This document shows positions 41,017 to 48,962 of a stretch of DNA of 64,000 bases, one piece after another. The DNA comes from Kiritimatiellia bacterium (lineage in GTDB: Bacteria; Verrucomicrobiota; Kiritimatiellia; UBA8416; JADHWI01). Where the stretch lies: NCBI GenBank assembly GCA_030744755.1, contig JASLPY010000011.1, positions 32,779-96,778 on the forward strand. Reading direction: 5' to 3'. Each line of letters starts with the position of its first letter. The first letter of the stretch is position 1. The notes beneath the pieces are model-generated. The model had not been told where the DNA came from, did no database searches, and saw only the letters and a program-made list of their open reading frames with translations. A program made the position numbers and the translations under genes.

Positions 41017-41505
41017 TCAGGACGAATTCGCTGCATGGAATTCTTCAACCATCGTCTCGGTTACAACTTCTACATCTTCGTTCTTTAGCCTGGATAGATC
41101 AATTCCCAGTTCGCGAGCCCTTCTCCTTGCGGCTGGAGTTGCACGGACCCTCCCTTCCCGCCCAGCGGAGCGCCCAGCGCGCTTCCTCCTCTTCCTGCCC
41201 GAGGATGCCCGCAGCTTCTCCATAAGTGCTTCGTTCTCTGCCGACACGTCCGGCAGCGGTTCACCGGCGTCATCGCAGATAATCGCAATTATGTAGCCGA
41301 CCGGAAGAATGCTCTTTTCTGGCGCCAGTATTCTGCGGAGAACTCCCGAACACGGCGATTCAACTTCAACGCACGCTTTCTCGGTGGTTACTTCCACAAG
41401 CGGCTCGCCCGCTTTGACATGATCGCCTTCATTCTTCAACCATGCCGTCAGGGTTTCACTCTCAACGTTGGCGCTGATCTTTGGCAGCTGGAATTCAAGT
41501 GCCAC
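41017..41505 (-). CDS. Lipoyl-domain/subunit-binding protein without E2 catalytic domain
   Basis: A 162-aa truncated E2. Residues 1-80 are a lipoyl domain (lipoyl Lys43 in VTTEKACVEVESPCSG); a basic linker (SSGRKRRKRAGRSAGREGR) follows; residues about 117-140 are a peripheral subunit-binding segment (VRATPAARRRARELGIDLSRLK) that in true E2 docks E1 or E3. The protein then ends in a short acidic helix (VTETMVEEFHAANSS): the 230-residue acyltransferase domain with HxxxD is absent, and no frameshifted remainder lies downstream. GTG 41505 follows GAGGA. It starts 12 bp after the giant gene and precedes fabG. It would receive acyl groups from E1 and hand them to an acceptor other than CoA. Confidence 0.88.
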   Translation of the reverse strand: MALEFQLPKISANVESETLTAWLKNEGDHVKAGEPLVEVTTEKACVEVESPCSGVLRRILAPEKSILPVGYIIAIICDDAGEPLPDVSAENEALMEKLRASSGRKRRKRAGRSAGREGRVRATPAARRRARELGIDLSRLKNEDVEVVTETMVEEFHAANSS

Positions 41506-41517
41506 GGTTATCCGTCC

Positions 41518-44500
41518 TCATTTTCCGGGTTCCTTGACCACCGGTTCCGGCTTCACGGCAACAGGGGGTTTCGGATTCTTCACGGCTGGTTCCGGCTTCG
41601 CGGTAGGTTGGAGTTCCGGTTTCTTTACGACAGGTTCCGGGTTCACGGCTGGTTGGGGTTCCGGTTTCTTCACGGCAGATTCCGGATTTGCGGCAGGCTG
41701 CGGCTCCGGCTTCTTCACGGCAGGTTCCGGTTTTGCGGCAGGCTGCGGCTCCGGTTCCGGGTACCCCACGCATGGAATTCGCACTGGCGGAGAGAGATTG
41801 CCGGCCTTGTCACGTGCCCGCATCGTAAGCCATTTGCCCAGCCCCTGCCCGGCAAGTAGATCCACAGGCGGGGAATCATCCTGGACTTCGGCTCTGTCCA
41901 AGCTGCTGACATACTCGCCAATGCCGCTGGCATCGTATGCCCTCATGCTGATCTCATCCTCTTTTCCCCAGGTGGAGAAGGCGAAAAGACTCTGAAGATG
42001 CATTTCCACCGGCTTGCTATTATACGCTGCCGCTCCAAATGCAATCATCTTGACCCACGTTCCGTCCAGTATCGCGCTATCCGAAAGGAGTTTTTCGCTC
42101 CTGGAAGATGTCTTGAGTTCATTCATATCGAGGATGACCGATTTCCACTCACCCGGCAACCATGCTGGAGAATCATCGCGTTTCACCCTGTATGATTTGC
42201 GACTCTTCCCCTTCGACCCATATTTTTCCGCATATAACCTGCGTTTCTCCGCATATGAGTTGTATCCAAGCCGATAACTCAGTTTTTGCCCGTTACTCAG
42301 ATAAATGCTCATGGAGAAATAAGGAGTTTCTTCCTTTTCCATGGTTTTGCGCCGTACCCTGAACCCCACGAAGGGGAACTTATCCGCCATCCACTCTTTC
42401 TCCCCGAATTCTTTCTTCAACCTGCCGCGGCCTTTCGGCATTTCGATCTTGCAGTAGGTTCCCTCCTCCGCATCTCTCACAAGCGAAATGCTCGTATAGG
42501 GCGACTCAGGGTCTCTCATTCCCGCATCATCGACGCGCGCATCATCCCAGTTTGACGCCCAGAACACGCTATCGGGATAACTGGGTTCCAGCAAAGTCGG
42601 CCCCTTCTTGTCGGCGGCATGGTTCATCGTGATGGGAGTAGAGACGGGTGGTGATTCGTTGCCAGCACCATCACGTATTCCGGTGAAAGTCACCGTGGCC
42701 GTATCACCGTCGTTCATCCGGTCAATTGTCTTCTTGAAAACGAGGGGCCAATTGAGCGATAGGTGCACCTTGTCTTCTTCCATTACCATACGGCGTCCCG
42801 TTCCGGCCGTTACCTTGAAAGGCTCCCCGTTTAACCTCATCTCAAGACTATCTGCATCCAGCGGGGAACCCGCTCCCGTGGCAAACGTAGCCTGCAGCCG
42901 CGATCCGTTGTCCTTAATGCCTTCGGTTGCCGTCAGAGTACAGGTGCCCTTCACTCTTTCCCTGTCCAGGAGAACGGGTATTTCAGTCACCCTGGAATGA
43001 GCGCCCTTGCTGTCCCTCGCCCTGAGAAGGATACGGCACAGGCCGTCCGGCAGGGAACCGATCTGGGGGGTAATCGCCTTTCCCGGAGGATAATCCTGCC
43101 ATATTGGTTCGCCGGGAGATATCAGTTGAGCGACGTCGCCAGGCCCTGTGCATACGGCAAGTTCCACTGCCGCAATCCCGTCGGCATCATGGAACCACGG
43201 GGTAAAGGTCAACTGTGCGGAATCCGAAACCGCAGGCCCCAAAACGAGGTCATCGAGAAGAATCTTTGAGAAGAGCCCCGTCTGATCTGCCTCACGGCTT
43301 AAGGACCCGATCTTTATTTCTCCGGCCTGCATCGAGAACTTGTTCTCAGTTGAACCAATCATGACATCCGACACGAGACCACGCCACACCTGCCAGGTGT
43401 TGTTCATCGTTATGGGCTCGACACCCCTGACGAATCTGCCGGGAGAGCCCTTTTCGGAGAAGCGGGCACAGTTATTGACCCCGAATGCAATGGATATGTT
43501 GGCCATCGGATCACCAAGATAGGTCATCTGGAGAATCGGGTACTTTGCCAGCGAGAAGGAAGTATCGAAATCCAACATAAGGCGCTCTTGCTCACCTCGA
43601 TTGATAACCTCGAAATATCCGCCTCGTTCCGAATGACCGCGCCTGTGGAGAACACGCTCATCCGGGTGCCATGAACGGCTTTCCCTTCTTTGTTCCTCCG
43701 GGATATCGTATTCAAAATTCCTGAAGAAAGGTGTGAGCCCGTCGATACCGAGCAGCACGGGAGGAATGTTCGGAGTTGTGTCCTGACGTTTCAAAACAAG
43801 ATCGTATTCTTCTTTCCCTGTGGACAGAACCAGGTTCATGATGTCTGGATTCTGAGGCCCGAAGGCGAACTTCGACGGCAGGATCGCGGTGATAGAACTT
43901 GTGGATTCCTCTATCACCTCCGCGTATTCACCATTCACCCGTACAGATTCCCAGCGCATACGTGGATCAGGGAACTCCCCCTCACGCGTTATGACGAATT
44001 GCCCCGGCCTCTCATCATGCCAGAAACATGTCAGCGACGGTTGCCCTGGAAGCATGACCCAATTGAGCTCGCGGGCAGCCGAAACCGATTCAGTTTGGAC
44101 TTCCAGCACTGTTCGTATGTAACCGGTTGTTGCCAGGCCACCAATGGCCTTGTTCAGTTCTTCCATGCTTTTGCAGGAGACCAGTGGTTTACGGCTTGCA
44201 GCATCCCTCAGTGTGACCTGTTTCAGTGGGGGTGCATCGGCCGGAAGAGAAAGTGTCGGCCCATCGTAGCTTATCTCGGCAAACCCCTTAACGGCGTAGC
44301 CTTCACCGGGACCATTTCCGCTCAGCCCCTGGATAACATCGCTCGGCTGAGCATTGCCGAAGCCTTCGACTTTTACATGCGTCGCGCCCTTGGAAGAGGC
44401 CTCGGCAGGCAGCCAGACATCGACAGGTATCCATTCGCCTTCGGCGTGCCAGCCGCGGCTTTTCGTTTTCGTTGCCGGCACATCCGTCGCGCCCACCATT

Positions 44501-47500
44501 GTCAGTTTAGCTTCCGAGAAATCATCACCCGAGATACGATGGAAGAAACGGCTTCGCGGCACGTAAGTGTCGTTGCCCTTGCCGCTGCCCACCGAGAAGT
44601 GGAAGTTGACTTCGGTTTCAGGCGTGCGCTTGATGAAGAACCGCCAACCGGCGACATAGTTGATCCTGGAAGGTATTGTTTTGCAGCGGGTGAACATTGA
44701 ACCGCTGCCCAGGGTGTTCTCCATAACGAAATAAGGCATGCCGTCCTTGTCTCTTTCCCAGGAAAGCGTCCCGCGGCCCACCGGATCATCAACCTCCCAG
44801 TTCCCGGGCCACGTCCAGAACCAGGGCCGATAGCCCTTAAGCAGGGTCAGGGTGCTCCATGGACTTTTGGCCGGTGCCGGGCCACCGGCTTCAGCAACGC
44901 GCAGGGCCAGCGGCGTGAATGACGCGGTTTTGTGACGGATTCCTTCTGCGGCGATCTTCACCCGGGCAACCACCATGGAGTTCATGAACGTCCATATGCC
45001 CAGTGAACCCCCGGAAAGAGGGTTGGGGTCTTCAGTCGAAAACACGAGCTCATTGTCGAAGTAGTATTCCAGCCTCTTCCCTACACGCCGGAACTTAATG
45101 AAATACCAGGCACCGTGAACAGGGCGGCCGCTGGGTACCATCGGGTTGTACCCACGCCTTTCGCTTCCCTCTCTCGTGCGCGGCACGGTGTACTTGTCGC
45201 TACGGGCGATTTCCTTTCCGTTGCGGAACAGCCTTGTATAAAGCTGTGAGTGATTTCTGTCCCAGCCGGAACAGGTAACGGTGTAACCCTTGCTGGGCGA
45301 AGTGCCGTCGTTCAGAACTGTCATGTTCAGATCGCCGATCCGCTCGTACCAGCCGTGCCTCAAACCTGCGTACATCTCGACGCAGAAATCTCCCTCGAAC
45401 ATGTACTTGGCCCATAGCGCCGCAATGGTATCGCGCGACTGGCCTATCATGTGCGACCACCTGGGCTGGCACTCGAAGCGATTCACTACTTCCCAGGCAC
45501 CGCCGTTAACAGTCCAGTCATGCAACGACTGGGTAAAAAGGCAGTCTTTCACCTGGTAGCGGTCTACGCTGCTGAACTTCAGCTGGTACGCCCCGAAGCC
45601 GGCGATTCTCAGCCGCCTGCCTTTCAGGGGTTCCCGCAGCCGATGCTTGAAGAGTACTTTCCCGCCGCTGGTAATCCAGACCCAGTAGTCTTCGTGATGC
45701 AAGGTATAACATGCCGCAGAATAAGTGCCCATCTGGACGGCTGACAGGCCTTCCTTCAGCACATGCCCCGTCGGACTGGTCGAGGCTTTTCCTTTTTCGT
45801 CGGCGAAGACATGAACAGCGTTTTCGTCGACGGCAAGGCGAATCATGCCGGTTGTGCTGTTCTCACTGACCCCGAAATTGACTTCAGAGCCGACGGCAAA
45901 AGGCAGCCGAACGGAGAACCGGCCAAAGAAGTCACCCTTGAACCAGGTAAGCCCGTCTTTGCCCGTAATCCATTCCCCTTCCGGCGAAGACCAGTGGCGC
46001 ATGTAAGGATCCGCCAGGAAAGTGCGGTTTTTCTCAAATACGTTACGATAGATGTCATCGCGTTTGAACCGGTACGCGAGATCTGAAATCTCAAGACTCG
46101 ATCCCGGTGCCACGTACAATCCCGACGCCCCATCCGCAGAAGCGAAATCAGGCAGGACAACTACGAGCTCATCGTTCCTGTACAGGCGAAGACCACCGCC
46201 GGAACATGCATCCGCCATGAGGGTGAACGGCTTGTTTCCGTCCTGTCCGGCCGGGTACCGGAACGTTTCGACAGTTTCAATGCTGCCGGTCATTACCTTC
46301 TCGACTGCCACCAGGGTGTTTGTTTCGGACTGACTGCTTGTAAAACGATAGTAGGGCGCACTTTCACTAGAGTATCCTACCAGCAAGCCGGCCGTGGAGC
46401 TGGGCGATGAAGGTTTGAACCGGGCACTAAAAACGTGCGGCTTGTGCGAGACTGCCCCGACAACAAGCTGTTGGGCTTCGTTTTTCGCACGCAGCTTCAG
46501 AACTATCGGACCATCGGGAGAGCCTTCCTGTTGCGAAGGCAGCTTTGTGGGCAGGAAGTTGCCAAGCTCCGTGACCACATACCCTCGGAGGTCGGACATG
46601 TTTCGAAGATCGAGATCCTTGTGAGTGGTCACGCTGACATCGTCGAAGCGCACGCCGGTGTTGGATTCTACAAACAGTCCAAAACGGCCACCCCCCGGTA
46701 GTTGGGTTTCGACATCGAACACCAGTGATTGGTCCATGAAACATCGGACACGGTCCTGCCCCACGATAACCCGGAGCTTCACCCACTGGTCATACGTCAG
46801 GCTCGTGCGTGCGGCGGCCATGGTTTCGGGCGCCTTGTCGTCCCCAACGTGACGTTTGAGACGCAGCACGGCGTTGTGGGAGTCTTTCCGCATATCCAGG
46901 GTGAAAGAGAAATATCGGCCCGCGTCCTCAAACATGAAGACCACACCCATTTCCGCGGCAGCAGTCTGCATCGCGGCTTTGACACTGTAGGAATCGTAGA
47001 AATCATATCCGGAGGTTATAAGCGCCTTCTCGCCTGATCCTTTCAGGCTATAGAAATTGGGGCTCAACTCCGCCTGCGGCATGATCTCGCTCCGGTCCGG
47101 CACCTCGTCACGCTCCGTCAGGGAGTCGAGAACACTGTGCAGTTTCCAGGCACCGGATTCGATCTGCCAGGCACCCAACCGGTTCTCCGCGTCCGCCTCG
47201 GCGAGGAAGTTATCCTCGAAGACGAAACCGGCTGTCTTCTGGAAGAAGGGATCGGATTCTCCATCGGCCAAAAGATCGCCTTCAGGATGTGACACGGTCA
47301 CCGACAGCGGAAAGGGAGGCCTGAGAGAACAGAGGGGGCGGTTGTCCAGGTAGACACGCCATGTTTCCGGCCGGAACTTGATTGTCAGTTCAACTTTGTC
47401 TTTATCTACCGTTGGCAGCGCAGACAGGTCGCGCTGAAAACTGTCCCGCACGGATCGAGAACGGCCCTTTTGCGATCCCTCCCCCATAATCGCTTTCTGG

Positions 47501-47757
47501 CCATCAAAACTGATCAATATTGATTCGCCGGTTTTCGCATTGGTCAGGCCGATATTGAGGCCCTCCTTAACGCGCCATTTTACAGAGTAGTAGAGATTCC
47601 CGGGATGATTAGGGACCGCGTAGCCGGATACTAGAACATGGGGCGGTTTCGGCGGCGGCGCGGCTTCGACGACCGCCGGAACCGCGGAGGTCTCTGCGGC
47701 AAGCGCAGCCGGAACATACAGGGCCGCAAAAAGAGCAGCCCGTATGCTTCTCAACAT
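41518..47757 (-). CDS. Very large secreted protein with repeated beta-sandwich domains
   Basis: A 2079-aa exported protein: signal peptide MLRSIRAALFAALYVPAALA, then repeated LamG/DUF1080-like beta-sandwich units with recurring patterns (FEDNFLAEADAENRLGAWQI, RYFSFTLDMRKD, FGLFVESNTGVRFDDVSV, YYFDNELVFSTED), an Ig-like stretch in the last third (LTFTPWFHDADGIAAVELAV, DGAGNESPPVSTPITM) and a tail of about 75 residues built from repeats of the KPEPQPAAKPEPAVK type. It probably binds or degrades polysaccharide or forms surface structure; no catalytic motif was recognised. ATG 47757 is chosen for the signal peptide; a frame to 48108 has no signal. A sigma-70 type promoter fits 60 bp upstream. It begins the 17-kb same-strand run. 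Confidence 0.85.
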   Translation of the reverse strand: MLRSIRAALFAALYVPAALAAETSAVPAVVEAAPPPKPPHVLVSGYAVPNHPGNLYYSVKWRVKEGLNIGLTNAKTGESILISFDGQKAIMGEGSQKGRSRSVRDSFQRDLSALPTVDKDKVELTIKFRPETWRVYLDNRPLCSLRPPFPLSVTVSHPEGDLLADGESDPFFQKTAGFVFEDNFLAEADAENRLGAWQIESGAWKLHSVLDSLTERDEVPDRSEIMPQAELSPNFYSLKGSGEKALITSGYDFYDSYSVKAAMQTAAAEMGVVFMFEDAGRYFSFTLDMRKDSHNAVLRLKRHVGDDKAPETMAAARTSLTYDQWVKLRVIVGQDRVRCFMDQSLVFDVETQLPGGGRFGLFVESNTGVRFDDVSVTTHKDLDLRNMSDLRGYVVTELGNFLPTKLPSQQEGSPDGPIVLKLRAKNEAQQLVVGAVSHKPHVFSARFKPSSPSSTAGLLVGYSSESAPYYRFTSSQSETNTLVAVEKVMTGSIETVETFRYPAGQDGNKPFTLMADACSGGGLRLYRNDELVVVLPDFASADGASGLYVAPGSSLEISDLAYRFKRDDIYRNVFEKNRTFLADPYMRHWSSPEGEWITGKDGLTWFKGDFFGRFSVRLPFAVGSEVNFGVSENSTTGMIRLAVDENAVHVFADEKGKASTSPTGHVLKEGLSAVQMGTYSAACYTLHHEDYWVWITSGGKVLFKHRLREPLKGRRLRIAGFGAYQLKFSSVDRYQVKDCLFTQSLHDWTVNGGAWEVVNRFECQPRWSHMIGQSRDTIAALWAKYMFEGDFCVEMYAGLRHGWYERIGDLNMTVLNDGTSPSKGYTVTCSGWDRNHSQLYTRLFRNGKEIARSDKYTVPRTREGSERRGYNPMVPSGRPVHGAWYFIKFRRVGKRLEYYFDNELVFSTEDPNPLSGGSLGIWTFMNSMVVARVKIAAEGIRHKTASFTPLALRVAEAGGPAPAKSPWSTLTLLKGYRPWFWTWPGNWEVDDPVGRGTLSWERDKDGMPYFVMENTLGSGSMFTRCKTIPSRINYVAGWRFFIKRTPETEVNFHFSVGSGKGNDTYVPRSRFFHRISGDDFSEAKLTMVGATDVPATKTKSRGWHAEGEWIPVDVWLPAEASSKGATHVKVEGFGNAQPSDVIQGLSGNGPGEGYAVKGFAEISYDGPTLSLPADAPPLKQVTLRDAASRKPLVSCKSMEELNKAIGGLATTGYIRTVLEVQTESVSAARELNWVMLPGQPSLTCFWHDERPGQFVITREGEFPDPRMRWESVRVNGEYAEVIEESTSSITAILPSKFAFGPQNPDIMNLVLSTGKEEYDLVLKRQDTTPNIPPVLLGIDGLTPFFRNFEYDIPEEQRRESRSWHPDERVLHRRGHSERGGYFEVINRGEQERLMLDFDTSFSLAKYPILQMTYLGDPMANISIAFGVNNCARFSEKGSPGRFVRGVEPITMNNTWQVWRGLVSDVMIGSTENKFSMQAGEIKIGSLSREADQTGLFSKILLDDLVLGPAVSDSAQLTFTPWFHDADGIAAVELAVCTGPGDVAQLISPGEPIWQDYPPGKAITPQIGSLPDGLCRILLRARDSKGAHSRVTEIPVLLDRERVKGTCTLTATEGIKDNGSRLQATFATGAGSPLDADSLEMRLNGEPFKVTAGTGRRMVMEEDKVHLSLNWPLVFKKTIDRMNDGDTATVTFTGIRDGAGNESPPVSTPITMNHAADKKGPTLLEPSYPDSVFWASNWDDARVDDAGMRDPESPYTSISLVRDAEEGTYCKIEMPKGRGRLKKEFGEKEWMADKFPFVGFRVRRKTMEKEETPYFSMSIYLSNGQKLSYRLGYNSYAEKRRLYAEKYGSKGKSRKSYRVKRDDSPAWLPGEWKSVILDMNELKTSSRSEKLLSDSAILDGTWVKMIAFGAAAYNSKPVEMHLQSLFAFSTWGKEDEISMRAYDASGIGEYVSSLDRAEVQDDSPPVDLLAGQGLGKWLTMRARDKAGNLSPPVRIPCVGYPEPEPQPAAKPEPAVKKPEPQPAANPESAVKKPEPQPAVNPEPVVKKPELQPTAKPEPAVKNPKPPVAVKPEPVVKEPGK

Positions 47758-47823
47758 GCCTATGTCATCTATTGTCAAACCAGTACCCCTGTGTCCACAA
47801 GACAGAATACACCCCGAGAAGTT

Positions 47824-47852
47824 AGTATAGTGCTTGGTGAGGGTCACGCCAA
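47824..47852 (-). promoter_or_regulatory. Candidate promoter of the giant-protein gene and downstream run
   Basis: On the minus strand TTGGCG (47847-47852) and TATACT (47824-47829) are separated by 17 bp, giving a start site near 47817 and a 60-nt leader. It is divergent from hisA. Confidence 0.5.
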
Positions 47853-47998
47853 TACGGGGAGTTGGCAAAGTGCACCACGCCCAAAGCACTGCAGGTGCAA
47901 CCGAAGGCTGAATATTGTAATCATTGACGGCACAACTAATGTATTGAATTTCCCCGTCGAGCATCCTTACCATGGCTGCACGTAAAGGAGCTGATGGT

Positions 47999-48769
47999 AT
48001 GACCATGTTTCGGCCATGTATTGATCTGCACGAGGGCAAGGTTAAACAGATTGTGGGCGGCACTCTGACCGGGGAGCAAGCCACGCTGGAAACCAACTTC
48101 GTCAGCACGCGCTCATCGGCCTACTATGCCGAACTCTACAGGAAGGACGGGCTGGCTGGTGGCCACGTTATTCTTCTCGGCCCCGGCAACCGCGAGGCCG
48201 CCATCGAGGCGCTTGGCGCCTACCCCCGAGGACTGCAGGTTGGCGGCGGAATCAACTCCTCCAATGCGGCGGATTACCTCGATGCGAATGCAAGCCATGT
48301 CATCGTAACTTCTTATCTCTTCCCCAAGGCACGCTTCGAAAAGGACAGGCTGGAAGAAATGGTGAAGGCCGTGGGCGCTGAGCGTTTGGTTCTGGATCTA
48401 AGCTGCCGTTCGACAGGAGACGGATGGACTGTCGCAATGAACCGCTGGCAGGACTTGACGGATTTAGCCGTGACCCCTGAAACGATGGACCTGCTGGCTG
48501 ATTCCTGTGCTGAATTCCTCGTTCACGCGGCCGACGTGGAAGGCCGATGCGAAGGTATTGACGAGAAACTCGTCGAAATGCTCGGCTCCTGGGGAAAGCG
48601 GCCCGTGACTTATGCCGGTGGGGCAAGAAGTCTCAGTGACCTGGAAAGAATAGAGGCGCTCAGCAACGGTAACGTCGATTTGACAATAGGAAGCGCCCTG
48701 GACATATTTGGCGGAACCCTGATCCGCTACAACGACTGCGTAGCCTTCAACAGCTCGCGCGCAACCTAA
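47999..48769 (+). CDS. hisA: Phosphoribosylformimino-AICAR-ribotide isomerase, eukaryotic type
   Basis: Fourth step of histidine synthesis. The 256-aa TIM barrel begins FRPCIDLHEGKVKQIVGGTL and continues with HVILLGPGNREAA, LQVGGGIN, ERLVLDLSCR, FLVHAADVEGRCEGIDEKLV and VTYAGGARSLSDL. The glycine-rich phosphate loops and the first catalytic Asp (CIDLHEGK) are present. The order and inserts resemble yeast HIS6 rather than E. coli HisA; such forms occur in plants, fungi and some PVC bacteria. ATG 47999 has AAAGGAG eight bases upstream. No other his gene is in the window. Confidence 0.9.
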   Translation: MTMFRPCIDLHEGKVKQIVGGTLTGEQATLETNFVSTRSSAYYAELYRKDGLAGGHVILLGPGNREAAIEALGAYPRGLQVGGGINSSNAADYLDANASHVIVTSYLFPKARFEKDRLEEMVKAVGAERLVLDLSCRSTGDGWTVAMNRWQDLTDLAVTPETMDLLADSCAEFLVHAADVEGRCEGIDEKLVEMLGSWGKRPVTYAGGARSLSDLERIEALSNGNVDLTIGSALDIFGGTLIRYNDCVAFNSSRAT

Positions 48770-48962
48770 GCGGCTGTCCCCTGGCCGGTTGGAGTCTGAC
48801 TCCCTCTTCGTAGCCGCCGCGTAAGGTAGTCGAGGGCATGTTCTTCTCCAAGAAGGCTTCGAATAACACCGATTAAGAACGGCGAGGGAAGAAGACGCAA
48901 AAAGTCACAGGCAGACCAGAGCGATGATGCCATATCATGACTGAATCGAGGAAATGCGTTAC

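Noticed and set aside
41530..41760. Repetitive DNA suspected of being a CRISPR-like or satellite array
   Set aside because: It is in-frame coding for the Pro/Glu/Lys repeat tail; units are contiguous with no unique spacers.
47758..48108. 117-codon N-terminal extension of the giant protein
   Set aside because: It would bury the signal peptide, crosses the divergent hisA start and includes the likely promoter.
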